Assembly (NCBI GenBank): GCA_019633425.1
Contig: WSUB01000053.1
Span: 124,001 to 188,000 of the forward strand
Length of the DNA: 64,000 nucleotides
Origin: Tulasnella sp. 424
Lineage: Eukaryota > Basidiomycota > Agaricomycetes > Cantharellales > Tulasnellaceae
Direction: 5' to 3'
Below the pieces are notes generated by a model. That model did no database searches, was not told where the DNA came from, and saw nothing but the letters and a program-made list of their open reading frames with translations. Shown one piece after another: positions 1-12,089 of this stretch. Made by a program: the position numbers and the translations under genes. Within the stretch, counting starts at the first letter, position 1. Each line of letters starts with the position of its first letter.

Positions 1-2862
1 CAAAATCCTCAAGCTGAAAATTAGGATACCAGCTTTAAAACGAGATCCCCCACCTCCGCCCCCACCTCCACCCGAACCCGAACCCGAACCCGAGCGTTAC
101 GACAGCGAAGACAACGACGAGGATGATGACGAGGATCAATCCCCAAGCCAATCCGGGAGCCCCATATCCCTCGATCAGGCGGACAACGACGACGACGACA
201 TCGAGACCGCCTACGACGTCTTGCCCCCACCGTCCACGTCGGCCAGCACTCAACCCACGTTTACCCCGACCCTGAAGCTCAAGTTTTCCACCGCACTGAA
301 ACGACCACCAGCCGCGCAGGGATCATCCACCAACAACGTGGACGAACCTCTGATGAAGAAGCCAAAGAAGCCGAGAGCGAGGCCAAAGTTGTTTGGCCGA
401 GTGACTGAACGGAAGGGGCCAGGTCCTGCTGTTGGGCCTGATGGGCAACCGATTTTCCACGTCAAGAAACCTCCAAAGTTGAAGAGCATCTCGGAGATCT
501 TGCCGCGGCTTTTGGCTCGGATTAAAAAGTTAGTTGCACGTCGTTATATTGCCGAGACCGAGATACTAAACGTTTTCATTTTTCAGGAAAGATCATTACG
601 GGATTTTCCTCCAACCAGTCGACACGACGGCTTTCCCTCACTACTTGGATATCATCAAGCGCCCGATGGACCTTAGTACCATGGAAAGGATCCTAGAGTC
701 TGGGAGATATCGTTCCCTTGACCAATTCGCCGTTCGTCCCTTTCCCCCTCTCGGGCGCACACCCCTTGCCAACAAACGCTGACGAATACGCTTCCAGGCG
801 GATTTCAGAATAATGATCAACAACTGCAAGACGTTCAACCCCGCTCCCTCTCTCTACTACACCGAAGCGACGAAACTGGAAACGTTCGGCAACGACGCGA
901 TCTCGCAAGCTGCAGGCCAACTCATGGATCCAGCAGACGAACCCGAGTTCGTTCCGATGGACGTGGACGCTCGAGCGACTCCCAGTGCTCCTCCTCCTCC
1001 ACAACAACAACTGCTTCTTCAATCTCAGCCCGCGTCTGGCCCGCCGAGTCCCGCTGTGACGACGACGCTCTCGGGGCGGACCGTCAAGCGGGCGGTGTAC
1101 CACGAGCGTACTCGGTCGGATACGCTTGACTCGTATGTGGCTCCGCCCACTCCCAACGCCGGTGGAAGCTCGACGCAAACTCATACGCCGAGCGGGTCGA
1201 TTTCCTTTGCGCATGGTGAATGGCAAAAACAACTGCAGGGAGGTCAAAGCAGCAAGGAGAAAGGAGGGGCGGGAGCCGGGGGAGGGTGGGTGAGAGGTCC
1301 GTATAAGAAGACCGTCGTGAGGGACGTTCCTGGTGTGGGACCTGGAGGAGAGTTGCCTGGGTCGATGAATGGAGTAGGGGAGTTTCCGGCTGGGAGTGAG
1401 TGGGGGAAAGTTGCGTTGGCTTTGGAGATACGAGGTGAGCGGGGGAGCGGGTTGTTCCGATGGTATAGGGACAGTTGGCGCTAAAGGAATTGCAAAACGT
1501 TCAGGGAAACGATATCGAACGAAGAAAGAACGGTTGGAGATGGAAAAGCGCGGTATGCCGACGTTGTGGGATGGGAGCATCGACTATGCGCAGCGTAAGC
1601 CCCTCACTATCCTCGTCTCTGTTTCCCAAACTCTCAACCTTACTCCCTTCCTTCCAGTCGAAGACCCCTTCACCGTTCTGCACCACTTCACACCGGACCC
1701 ATTCCAAGCACCATGGCTCCAAGCCCTCTCCGACCCACCACCTCCCACAAACCCCGACAGCGAGGCCTTCCCGATCTTCAGCTCCGCAGGCAAATTAGCC
1801 GACCGAACAGCGGACCTTGCAAGCCGCTTGGAAGCCCAACCACCACCGCATTTCATCACCCGGGGATACTCGACGCGCGCGTCCGTGCCCGCGATCACGC
1901 TCGACTCCGAGGCTGATGATGCGGTGGGGGCGCAGAAGTATGAGTTGCCGGAGCGGTGGATGGGGACGAGGGATTTTGGCGTTTTGCCGCAGATTCGAGA
2001 GCGGCCTGGTGATAGGATGGTGAAAGTGGAAGTGGAGCTGGAAGAGGTTGCCGGCAGCAGTGGGTTTGAGGAAGAAGCGAGAGATGGGTTGGAGTATATC
2101 CGGGATACGGTTTATGGAGGGACGGAAGGTTTGGCGTATGCGAGGAGCGTGATGGAGTTTGTGAATGGTGCGTCCGCTTCGGCGGCTGCTGCTCGGACGA
2201 GGTTGGTGGAAGGGGAGGGGGAGGATGCGAAACCTGGGAAGGCAATGGAGGAGGAGCAAGAGGAAGAGTGGGAAGAACCCCCAGGCGGACTGGGGATGTC
2301 GCTTCAAGACTGGATCACGCAGAACGTCCTCCAACCAGCTACCGGAGGGACGCACGGCGTCCTCGCAACGACCGCAGACCGCTTACGCGCCACCACGTCC
2401 ACAAACTCCCCCGCCGACGAGGACGAGGACGAGAAGAAGCAGTCGCTCGCTGCCACTCCAGACCCGATCTCCGCCCAAATCCACCAATCCCTCCACATAA
2501 ACCCAGCAGTCCGATCCCACCTCGCAGGCATAGTCGCGCGCCGGAAGGAAAAAATCAACTTGTCGGCGTTGATCAGGGATCCGATGGATTTGCGCGCGAC
2601 GGATGACGTTTGGGATCCCGAAGCCTCTGCCGCCTCCGACTCGACGACGGTGCTGGGCGGATTTGATCCGAGGTGGGCGGAGAGGGCGTTGAGGATCGCT
2701 GGAGAGCGGGTGGAGGCGTATGTGAGGAGGGACGGGGGTGCGGGTGGTGTTGTTAAGATGGAGGTGGACGATGAGGAGGATGAGGAGGTGAGGAAGTTGA
2801 GGTTCAATTTGTTGGCGCTGGCGAGGGTCGTGCCCTTCTCCGAGGGGGTTACCTTTGCCTAG
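1..2862 (+). CDS. Bromodomain protein (BRD7/9-like), 5' end outside window
   Basis: This is probably a nuclear reader of acetylated histones. The frame is open from base 2, so the start lies before the window. Exons are about 2-528, 587-731, 798-1434, 1487-1594 and 1658-2862, giving 873 codons; the third intron could instead end at 1474 in the same phase. The N-terminal part has a proline run, a Pro-Glu repeat and long Asp/Glu tracts, then Lys/Arg/Pro-rich sequence. The bromodomain is encoded around 481-930. It shows the acetyl-lysine pocket hallmarks: FPHYLDIIKRPMDL in the ZA loop and INNCKTFN with the conserved Asn. The C-terminal half is acidic and low in complexity. Bromodomain identity is secure. 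The BRD7/9-like assignment (a SWI/SNF-type subunit) is inference from layout. The 63-nt intron at 1595-1657 has no stop and could be retained. Confidence 0.85.
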
Positions 2863-3120
2863 TACCTTGGGTTAGGAGTTGTTCTTCGTTCTGGTTTGAT
2901 ATGGAATTTGAAAAACCAAAAAAGTTGGTAATAACACAACACTGCAGAGTGTAATATAAGAAGGATTGTAGAGACAGCGAGGGATGAGAGGGAAAAAACC
3001 ATAGCAGCCAAGAAGAACAAAATGTCTTGAGGAGACGGGACAGAACTTTCTGCAGACAACAACATGGGGAAACAACAAAGGAAAATATATATATCCCTTC
3101 CCACAAAACCGAGCCCCTCA

Positions 3121-4098
3121 CTACAATTGCTGCTTTTCATCGGTGGTACCTTCAGCCGAAAGGGCATCCGCATCTCCATCACCGGCAGCGGCTTTTCTCT
3201 CGGCTACCTCGGCGTCGGCGGAGGTAGCAGCTGCCTTGCGCCAAGCGATGACAGTGAGGATCGTGGACGCCACGGCGAAGAGGAAGGAGAACCACGGTGC
3301 GATGGTCATGAACTTGACTATTTGGAAATAACACGTGAAAGTCAGCGCCAGCATGTGGGACGTGGAAGAGAAGAGGGAGGGTTCAAAAGAAGGGTCTTGA
3401 ACCCGACGAGGCACGCCACATCTCCAAGAACGCCCACAACACGGAACCGATGGCAAAAGAGAGAGAACGGGTAGAACGGCGACTCACGATAACCGAACGA
3501 CGTATACACAGGTGACATTCCCAACTGCTTCGAAAACGCTTGCACGAGGGAATCGGGCATCTGCGTGCCGTTGGGCAAGAACGCTTGGACGGTCGCTTGG
3601 CGCGTCGCGACGAAGACGGTGGTGATCACGCTCGTGACGAGGACGAATACGGTCGAGATGGTCCAAAGCGCGAGGAGTAAAGGGAGCATGCCCGCGCGGA
3701 GGAAAGGCGGGAAGCGAGAGGCGAAGAGTAAAGCGAGCATGGCTAGACCGGCGGTGGCTCCGAGGAACAAGTTCGCGATCCCCTCTGCGACGCCGGCGTT
3801 CCAGACGTCCGAGGTCCCGATGGAGACGGTTACGCCTGGTGTGAGGTGGGATACGCCTGCTTGGGTGTTGGCTTTGGAGATTCCGGTCCTGGATGAAAGG
3901 TAAGGGCGAAGTTAAGTTAGCGAGGGCGCTCTCCGCGGGCGGTTGTGATTCTGATGTGTGCAAGAAAGAAGAGGGAAGGGAGGGAACGCACTCATGTTGA
4001 GCATGGAAGACAGCCCCGATTGAAACGATGGCCGCAGCGCTGGCGAGGAAGTACGTGACGAGGCGGGTTTTGAAGAGCGGTGCGTTTGAGGCGGTCAT
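3121..4098 (-). CDS. Four-span membrane protein, function unknown
   Basis: Three exons (4098-3992, 3888-3488, 3317-3121) join to 234 codons with exact phase; donors are gtgcgt and gtgagt and acceptors catccag and aaatag. The protein has four hydrophobic segments: near residues 10-33, a second starting VAEGIANLFLG, a third around PLLLALWTISTVF, and a fourth starting IAPWFSFLFAV. The C-terminal tail is Ala/Glu/Asp-rich and probably cytosolic. I see no catalytic motif. The layout (short N-terminus, long loop after span 1, soluble tail) fits tetraspan families such as SUR7/PalI or MARVEL, but I cannot place it in one. It converges with the bromodomain gene, leaving about 260 bp between the two stops. 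Confidence 0.75.
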
Positions 4099-5417
4099 CT
4101 TTGCGTTGACGGTGATCTCGAATCACTTTGTTCTCCCCGCGATTTAATTTGTGATCTTGTAGTCGTTGAAGACGGGGGAGGCCAATGCGAGCGAGACGAG
4201 TGGAGGACAAAGAGATCGAGGACTGAGGGGAGGAGGGGCGGTGTGCAGCGTGCGTGATAGTCGCGCGGAGCCCCTCTCACTTATACTGCCACTTGAGCGA
4301 ACGCTTAGACCCCCTCGTGAAATCTGGAGCCCAGATCTGTGTCGTTACATTGAGTGCAACGGGAACGAAAAGAACATGTAAACAAAAGAAGACAGTTGGG
4401 CGCACCTGTCCCCTAATTGAGTTAACGTACTTGTTGTATCAGCATGAAATGTTTTGGATCCGGGCGCCGGCTACATTCAAGTCCCGGTCACACGATCATT
4501 CCACCCAATCAATGCAGAGCAACATAATACTACTTTGTTGTTTCACTAGTCCACTCTCGGGCATTTTATTCGAGCTCGGGCTCGGTGTTTCATATTCACA
4601 AAACTCCTTCCGGCGGCGTGTGCGCGGAGTGTGCGGATAGTGAAGGTCGGTTCGGTTCGTCGTCAAAAGGAAGTCTCGAGAACGGGTTCCCGCCGGACGA
4701 GCTGTCAAACCAGAGAAAGGGTTTTCACGTTTTCGTTCCAGAAGCCAAGGGTGTGCTTATCGTATGGGTGGAGGGACTGCAGGTGACGAATACCAAGGCC
4801 AAAAAGTGGGACCACAACCCGAAATGCTGGGTTCACCCAAGAGAAAAAAAAGTCTGATGAGGCTTTTGATCCTTCGATCTCCTATCCTCTAGGCTCGGCT
4901 ACCGAGGGAGGGGGTGTCGTGACCTGGCGCGTCCACGGTCTTGACGATGTATCGCGTGGAATGACGTTATTAGACTTTGGCCAGATTTCAGACACAAGAT
5001 CGATATCTGGAGACGGCGAGAAGTGTCTCTGCTGTCTCCCCCCTTTAAACACGCATAATTTCGGGAGTGTCCGTATGCAGGTATAAGGATTCGGATGCAG
5101 CGTTTGACCGGTAACTGCGGGAGGGGGTGCATCGGGGATTGGGTGGAGTGTTTTGGGTTGGTCGCGACGTGAGCTAGCACGGCGTTCTTTGCTATCATCA
5201 CTTCGCCGACGCACGCACCTCGGCGTCATGTTGTCCGTTCCATGGCGTTATCCGAGTGCCCCGTCCATTTTTAGCCGTTCTGACGTCAACGGGGGGCAAC
5301 CATCTCACCTGCTCGGCTTTGAGCGCGTTGATTAGTTTTCCTCCTTCCAAAACCACAACCAACTCAAAAAAAGGCACTAGTACTACTAGTACTTTTTCAG
5401 AGGGGACTTGATAAACG
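4099..5417. other. Intergenic region between two divergent genes
   Basis: About 1.3 kb between the starts of two divergent membrane-protein genes, so it probably holds both promoters. I found no convincing coding exon, tRNA or repeat. At 5375-5394 there is a short double ACTAGTACT motif just upstream of the 5418 gene; its meaning is unclear. Confidence 0.5.
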
Positions 5418-7352
5418 ATGAACGCAACGACAAGCAGCAGCAGCGACGAATTATCTCCACACCAACAACAACGACCGCCAGCGACTTCGGACTCCTCATC
5501 ACCCGTTCCCAAAGTAACCTTTCCCTCCCACTGGCAACAAATCTCCTCTCGCAACTTACCTTTCTTCTCTCAACCAACGCGGATCCACTTCCACGGGGAC
5601 GAGCCGAACGTCGATGGTGGGCTGGAGTACGAGTGGAATTCGAGGGCGCATCGCAAGGGCAAGTGGCCTGTTGCACGACCCCCCAGTGGCGGTGAAGATA
5701 AGCATGAGTGGACGCACCAGCGGGCGAGGCTGAGGTTCTGGGGGTGGGATTTCGGTGATATCTCCTGGTGAAGGAAACTCCACGTCTATCTCAGAGAAAA
5801 CCTTTGAACTGACGTGCGCGAGCGCCCTCCTTCTCTTTGTAGGTGGGTTGCGATGCTCTTCCTCGTCGGTTCGATATTCTGGTGTACGTCTCCTTCCCTT
5901 TTCCTTGCCCCCATCCACTAACATACCCCAACTCACAGGTGTAAACGGCGTATTGGCATTCTGCTTCTACACCCTCACCTCGCCACACATCATCAACTCC
6001 GAATCCGCAACGGCTTTCATCGGGGGTACGCTCTTCTGGATCGGCGGGTACCTATCGTACGTCGAGTCCCTCAACCCGGCAGCGCACGCGCATTTCGGGT
6101 GGGAGGTGGACCATGAGGCGAGGAGGTTGGTGGAACCGCGCGCTCCGGGTACGCCGGGGGCTTTGGGCAGGGGGAGGAGGCATTTCGGGAGGCATCGTGT
6201 TGGTGCTGGGGGCCTGGTGGAGGAGGAGGATGTGGAGGGGGGGAAGCCTGGAGGTGGTGTTGCGAACGGGAAGCAGGGAGGACAGGCACCGCCAAAGTGG
6301 AGATGGGTAGGAGCGGATTGGAGCTCGTTCGGGTACGTGGCCAACGTGATTCAATTGTACGGTGCTTCGATCTTGTAAGTCTCCCTCCCATCAACCTCAA
6401 ATCCGTTCCATCTTGCTTAAAGAACCCACTTCAAACTCTTAACACCTCGTGTCCCCTCACGCTCGCGTTTCTGAAAAAAAATCCTCAAATTTACAGCTGG
6501 CTCTCAGTCCTCTGTGGTTTGCCAGGAATATTACCCGACGCCGGTTCAGGACCGTCTGAGGGCTTACCAGCAAAGGATGTAGGGCTTTGGGAAGGATTGT
6601 ATTGGGTTCCGCAGGTACGTGTGTACATCATAGGTTTTTTCTCTCTCATATACATCACTGCCTCACGCTTCTTAATGCAGATCATGGGTTCACCTGGGTT
6701 TATTATCTCGGGAGCGATGTTTTCGCTCGAGGTGCAGAAGAAATGGTACAAACCCGAATTGCTTAGTGCGTGCATCCTCCTTATTCGTTCTTACGCGCAC
6801 ATATTAAATTTATCTATTGCTAACAAAACAATAGGTCTGGGTTGGCACGTGTAAGTGTCCGCCCTCCCCTTCATCCTGCCCCAACCGTTTTCACGCAGCT
6901 AATAACGATAAATTACGGGTTGCTCGCGTGCTTTTATAGTGGATTCTGGAACCTCATTGGAGGCTTTGGTTTCTTGTTCTGCGGGATATTCGGCCTCTTC
7001 CGAGAGTTCCAGAACGAGTGGGCGCAGAAATGGGGGACGGCGTTTTCCACGTTTTGGGGATCTTGGGCTTTCTTGTTAGCTTGTGAGTTCTTTTTTGGGT
7101 CGAGGGCCTTTTCTTTTATGGGGGGGATTGCTGACTCTTCTTTCCTACCTTCCAATCTGCCGTTTTGTCGGATTGTTGGCCCTTCTTCCCTACGTCTCAT
7201 CTGCCGGTTTTGTGGTGCTTAGCATATTTACAGGTAAGTTCGCAATTTGCTAGGAGGTGTTCCCAATTCGCTGAGCGCTGACTTCTCCCCCCCCCCCCTC
7301 CGATCCTTTTTACCCTCTTCGTTAGCTTTTTGAGACTTTAAATAAGCGATAG
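5418..7352 (+). CDS. Multi-span integral membrane protein with micro-exons
   Basis: Nine exons (5418-5767, 5843-5883, 5939-6374, 6497-6614, 6681-6765, 6835-6850, 6940-7082, 7223-7233, 7326-7352) join to 408 codons with all phases consistent. The N-terminus is soluble and Ser/Gln-rich. Then come hydrophobic segments starting WVAMLFLVGS, ATAFIGGTLFWIGG, FGYVANVIQLYG, IMGSPGFIISG and FWNLIGGFGFLF, and a last one near SWAFLLA. A Gly/Arg-rich loop separates the second and third segments. It looks like a conserved fungal integral membrane protein of unknown role. Exons 6, 8 and 9 are only 16, 11 and 27 nt. I chose the last two because they give the plausible ending SYLQLFETLNKR and keep the frame; reading through at 7083 would give a different C-terminus. 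The 3' end is the least certain part. Confidence 0.7.
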
Positions 7353-8292
7353 GGAAGAAGGGAGGGAGCTTAACTTTGTGACAAAAATTGCAATGCGGGG
7401 AGGTGCAGTATTGGTTAGTTCGCTCCTCCACGGCATGATGCGTACGAGATGTGCATCTCCATTCAGACATTCAGTATGGAAATTTTTTGCGCGATTAATT
7501 CTCCTCCTTATCCTTTGTGAGGGGTTTCTGAATCTCCAGAGGCCTGGAAATGCATAACCAGCGTAGTGCGCGCGTATCGTTCCACATCCGGCCCACTCTC
7601 TGTATCCGGCCCATCCCATTCAGAAGACGGTCGACTTGAAGGCAAACTACGGAAACACAGTACGTTGAATAGGTGATAGGGAGGCGTGGCTCAGGACGGA
7701 AGGAGAGTTAAAATTTGTATTTTGTGAGCAATGGCAAATGCACGGTGCGATGCTGGTTTTTGGAGATCTTGGCAGTGGTTGGAGATACTGATAGTCTGAA
7801 CTCTCGTAATCATGCGCATTGCACTTGGGCGTTATCGAGCGCGCCATGCATAATGAGCGCAGTGCACGTTCCGTCCCCTGCGCGCTCTCCCTACCGCCCA
7901 TGGGAGAACCAAACCCGTCTGGTGGACGGCCAACTTGAAGGCAACTCACTTGACTCTAAGTGATCGTGCCGTGTGCTCCCTGGCCCTCCTGCGGGAAATA
8001 TTGTTCAGGAGGTACCCATTTCCATAAGAGGCAAGATGGGGCACGCGGCACAGTACGGTGGCGACAGCAATTGCTTTCGGATCTCGGGTTCCTAGTGCTT
8101 TGAAGCTGTGCCTGTGAGTCTCTCCCGAAGACGATATATATATTCGTGTAAAGTTCATCCTGGGGGATTGGGGGTAGCCTTTGTCTACCTTCAAGCCTTC
8201 CGCTGAGTGGTTGGCGTTATTTGCTCATCCTGCATCCCGCAACGCTCTCTCTCTCTCACCTTTCCCTACCACCACCCTCTCTTCCCGTCGCC
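7353..8292. repeat. Intergenic region with a degenerate direct repeat of about 300 bp
   Basis: No gene seen. Two diverged copies of one segment lie side by side, roughly 7341-7667 and 7668-7960. Both begin with a GATAGGGA-containing stretch, continue with similar AACTTTGTG/ATTTTGTGAGC-type sequence, and end with an ACTTGAAGGCAA motif (7635 and 7930). The first copy overlaps the last exon of the upstream membrane-protein gene, so the duplication includes a degraded copy of that 3' end. The rest (7961-8292) is the promoter side of the MLKL-like gene. Confidence 0.4.
8133..8144 (+). promoter_or_regulatory. Possible TATA element of the MLKL-like gene
   Basis: An alternating TATATATA run about 150 bp upstream of the chosen ATG at 8293, followed by a CT-rich stretch (8245-8280) of the kind common before fungal start codons. 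Suggestive only. Confidence 0.3.
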
Positions 8293-10575
8293 ATGAACAC
8301 CGAAAAGCCCAGGCCAGACCCAGAAGAGAGGTTAATACAATATCGACTCTCACCCGACGAACTGCGAGATCCTTCTAAATTGAAGTTCAAGCTCATGTCG
8401 ATGGAAGCGGTATTCGCGTTAGGTCAATTGGCGGCTGCCGCGTCGGGTGTGCCGGGTCTAGGAGCTGCCGTAATGGCCCTTGAAGGGGTGAGAGTTCTTT
8501 CTCGATGGTATAGTGGTGATGGCTGATCTGTGGTGGGTTGTACTACAGGTCGTAAATTCGGTGGATCGAGTGAAGAGCCATCGGTGAGGGGATTCCTCCC
8601 CCCGTGTTCGGAGCGCCGCTGATTTCTATGGAGACAGGAAGAGGTGCCGACATCTCAAGAACAGCTGGGTGAACCTGGTCAATCTCGTTCACAAGAATAA
8701 GGGCGTCATGAAGGAATCGGAGCTGATTCAGCTCCTCGACAACGTTGTAGAGTATGTGTACACTCACGTGATCGGCCCATGAGGAGGTGGTTCTCCATGG
8801 TCCCTTCTTCTCTCCCCTTGGAGGAACGGAGAACTAAAGAAGTCCCTTTCCCCTTTCTTTAGAACTCTGGACGAATTCTTAAAATCCATCAAGGAGTGGT
8901 CCGAATTAAGTCGGTGGAAGACTGTGAGCAGCGTTTAGGAAAAACCTTGCCGTCATCTGCGGACCCCCTCTTTCTAACGCCTGCACTAATTACCCCCCTC
9001 CCTCAGTGGATGTACCGCCATGACATTTTAGAGAGGCTAGAACGATTTCAAATGGCCTTTGACGAAGCTTGCCGACTTGTTTCTGTAAGCTTTTCTCGTC
9101 TGTTTCTCGAAAGCGATGGGTTCTAAATCAGGAGGTTCCGCTTTGTATCAGCTTGCAGTGCAAACCGAGCACTCCAGGATAATAAAGCGGATGCATGACG
9201 TAAGGAGAAGTTAAAATCGACACCAACTTATGGTGGTGATCTTCTAACGGAGTGATTGATCAATCGTCTATTCTTTTCAGGAACTTGTTGAAGCAAGGGA
9301 AAACAACAGTGTTGCTAAAGAAACTAGATTACAAAACGCCTTACGCGAAATTCGAATGGACAAGACGTTGGACATCTCTACGCTTCCTGCTGACCTCAGC
9401 ATCGAGGTCTCGCTGTTGCACCCACAAGTCGACGAGGGCCGTCGGTACCAGATCGCGCTAGGAATGTGGTTAGGGACGGATATCGTAGCGTTGAAGTTCC
9501 CATTGGATTTCAAGGTCTTGAAATGTCAAAACAATTGTCGAGGAAGTAAGACGATCTGCCCTGACCAGTTCAGACATGTAAAGGCTGCTGCTGCGATGAA
9601 GGTGAGCAACGTCGGGCAGTGTTAGCGTGCAACACGAATCGAAGAAGCCTTACTGCTTTGCCATCTCATAGCGTTTCAAGCGCCAGGTAGATCTGTGGCG
9701 AGCCCTGGATCACCCCAACGTCCTGAAACTCCACGGTTGGTGTAATATAGATGGCAAGATGTGAGCGTTCGTACTCTTGCTTGTTCAGCCCGCTTTTTTC
9801 TCATAGCACACATCTCAGTCATCTCGTAACTCCGTGGCTTGAGCGTGGAAATGTACGGCAGTTTATCGCGCAGAATGAAGTATCAAGCATTCAGCGTTTA
9901 AAAATGGTAAATGCGGGTTCTCCTTGGCGTCGGTCCGTAAGGCCTATTAGCGGCTGACCAACCTGGATTTTCATTCAGATACGGGACATTGCCCGCGGAC
10001 TGATCCACATTCACGGCAAAGACGTAGTGCATGGTTCGCTCTCCCCCACCAACGTCTTAATAGAGGGGAAAGGGGCCACAGTGACGCCACTCATCGGAGA
10101 TTTCTCGGTGTCTAAGATCATACCACCTAATGAGATGGTTGCAGTCACGGACATGAGAGACGATAGAATGATGATCCGATTCCAAGCTCCAGAGTTGATC
10201 CTGGGTGAGTCGGGTCCAGGAATCACAGCTGAAGCGGATGTATTCGCCTGGGGGATGACGTCTCTCGAGATTATTTCTGGTGGTAAGTCTTTCTTCTCCT
10301 TGGTCTTTCGGGGTACGCTGATTGATTCGGTTCCCGCCTGCACAGTCATGCCATACAACAAGGAAATAGATTACGGCCCGCTTCACGCGCGCACCTTCAC
10401 GCGCCGAGAGCGCCCGACGAGAGCGGAGCACCCAAGCCCGCTATGGGAAAGCTGTCCTGGCCTCTGGGACCTGCTCGCGGCGTGCTGGAACGATGCCTGC
10501 GATCATAGACCCTGCCTCAATGACATTCTCACCAAACTCGATTCATGGATAAAAGTGCACGAGGTAGACCAATAG
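8293..10575 (+). CDS. MLKL-like protein: helical N-domain plus pseudokinase (copy 1)
   Basis: Eleven exons (8293-8487, 8549-8583, 8638-8751, 8863-8923, 9007-9084, 9152-9199, 9281-9601, 9672-9760, 9807-9906, 9979-10282, 10346-10575) join to 524 codons in phase. Residues 1 to about 200 are helical and begin with an Ala-rich segment and a VPGLGAAVMALEG turn, resembling the N-terminal four-helix domain of MLKL-type proteins. Residues about 230-520 form a TKL-type kinase fold. The VALK lysine is present (K249), but the catalytic loop reads HGS (365-367) where active kinases have HRD or HGD, and the Mg loop reads DFS (388-390). The APE motif is intact (417-419). Losing the catalytic Asp makes it a predicted pseudokinase. 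By analogy with MLKL it could act at membranes in regulated cell death; that is inference. It is homologous to the genes at 26939 and 30062. Confidence 0.82.
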
Positions 10576-10773
10576 GCGATGATGTTCAATTTTTTTCTGG
10601 GCTTCTTCGTATTGTAGACTATTACCTTCGTTAACAACGTGCGGACCCCGTCGGGTGCTCGGCGGTGTCGTTTGACCATGTATTGAAAGGCGTTCATATG
10701 GGTTCCAAAACAAGACTCTGTAATGGAGAAAGGTCGCTGCGCGTAAGGGGTGTGGTATGCCTGGGATCCAATA

Positions 10774-12089
10774 TTACGATGTACTCACCCCTTTGTGGTA
10801 CACTCCGTCCGTCGCAAGATATCTGGCTGCGAAAGCATCGAAGTCGAGGACGAATACGAGGTCTTGACCGGATTCATGGACAGCTAGAATTAGCTCGATT
10901 AGGTCTGAAGGCGCATTAAGGATTGTTATTCCGAATGTCAGTGACGGAACGAACCCACAAACGTTGTAACGATGGGACTCTCACTTCCGGTACCTGCTTC
11001 ATCCCGCCAAACGGCTTTGATCTCTCCGGTAGCTTCCACGGACCATATTGCAGTATGCGAAGGGCCTTGACCGCCCGACTGTGAGAAGGATGTGTTGTGT
11101 CCGTCGCCTGCCACGATGTTTAGGTAACTGGGATGGAAGAGCTGGTCAGTGTCTGAGTGCCGATGGTTGCATCACTCGGCGGATGACTTACTTTGTTGAC
11201 CTTGGCCGAAATACGACGTTATTGCCGTACCACATTCCAGTTAGGTAAGAGAATTGGGTGGTTGAATTCTATTTACGGTGCACCGAGATCCGCACCAGTC
11301 AGCGAATATACAGCACTCAACAACATAGCCTCAACGCTCACAAGCAATGTCAAGTTGACGGGTAGAGTGGATGGGTAGTACTGCATTTGGAGAGCCATAC
11401 CCTCTCTTGATCTTGCAATGACATGCCTCCCGAGTCGATCTGGCATCCGTGAGAGGTAACCTCGAGTCGAGGGAGGCCCAGAGTCGCATTCGACTCGAAT
11501 GATTCCCTTCACAGGACCTGAAGACGGGGAACTCGGGAGAGCTCGGTTGGTCGTGTTGCTTCCGAAAAATAGAAATTTAGAAAGTCTGGAAGACGGGGGA
11601 GGGGCGGGAGGCGCTGAAGGTGCGGAAAAATACGAGCTTGACGGTGGTGCTGCCGCCGGGGTTGGGACTGAGTCGGAAGCAGCCGATGAAGGAGGTTCAC
11701 GGGAACTTCAATTATGCAAAGACCCGTCAATGAAGTCAAGTAGGCAAAGCGCCCAGAAGGTTTGACTAACCTCTCGCGTCCACGCCGTGGTTCTTCTGGA
11801 TACTGCTTTAGGAGAGCAGTTTCGAAGAGGGACCAATCGTTTTTCGTTTCATTGTCCAGACTTGTATGCCACCTCAAGGCATTGCCCTCGAGACATATGG
11901 AAGCAAATTGTGCCATCCATTTGGAATCGTCCAATTTTCCTTGACCGAAGGCTGCCTGATGGACGTCAAAATTCGGACACGTTATCTACCGGAATGGTGA
12001 GAGTGGATAGTTCGACTCGCCTTGCGAATTGCACGAACGAATTTCTCAGCTTCCAGCCCATCGCTGCCAGAAAAGGAAATATCATCCAT
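10774..12089 (-). CDS. Gag-like protein, divergent single-module member
   Basis: Six exons (12089-12021, 11955-11771, 11705-11342, 11268-11192, 11127-10994, 10904-10774) join to 319 codons in phase. The N-terminal part carries one Gag-like helical module: FVRAIRKAAF, then KWMAQFASICLEGNALRW, then a W followed by LLKQYP. The middle is a Pro/Ser-rich linker. The C-terminal half is a probable beta-rich domain with RGYLS, LGRHVIARS, FSYLTGMWYG and SHTAIWSVE. Exon order and several motifs match the seven Gag-like genes of the 41.7-63.6 kb array, but this copy has one module where those have two. The first intron appears to use a GC donor (gcgagt) with a normal cag acceptor; without it the frame breaks. 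It is convergent with the MLKL-like gene. Function unknown. Confidence 0.72.

Noticed and set aside
693..1580. 295-codon minus-strand frame
   Set aside because: Antisense to the bromodomain gene, low complexity and Arg/Pro-rich, no domain; a mirror of biased codon use.
4440..4500. Possible tRNA (TTCAAGTCCC resembles a B box)
   Set aside because: No matching acceptor stem, D arm or anticodon arm could be folded around it.
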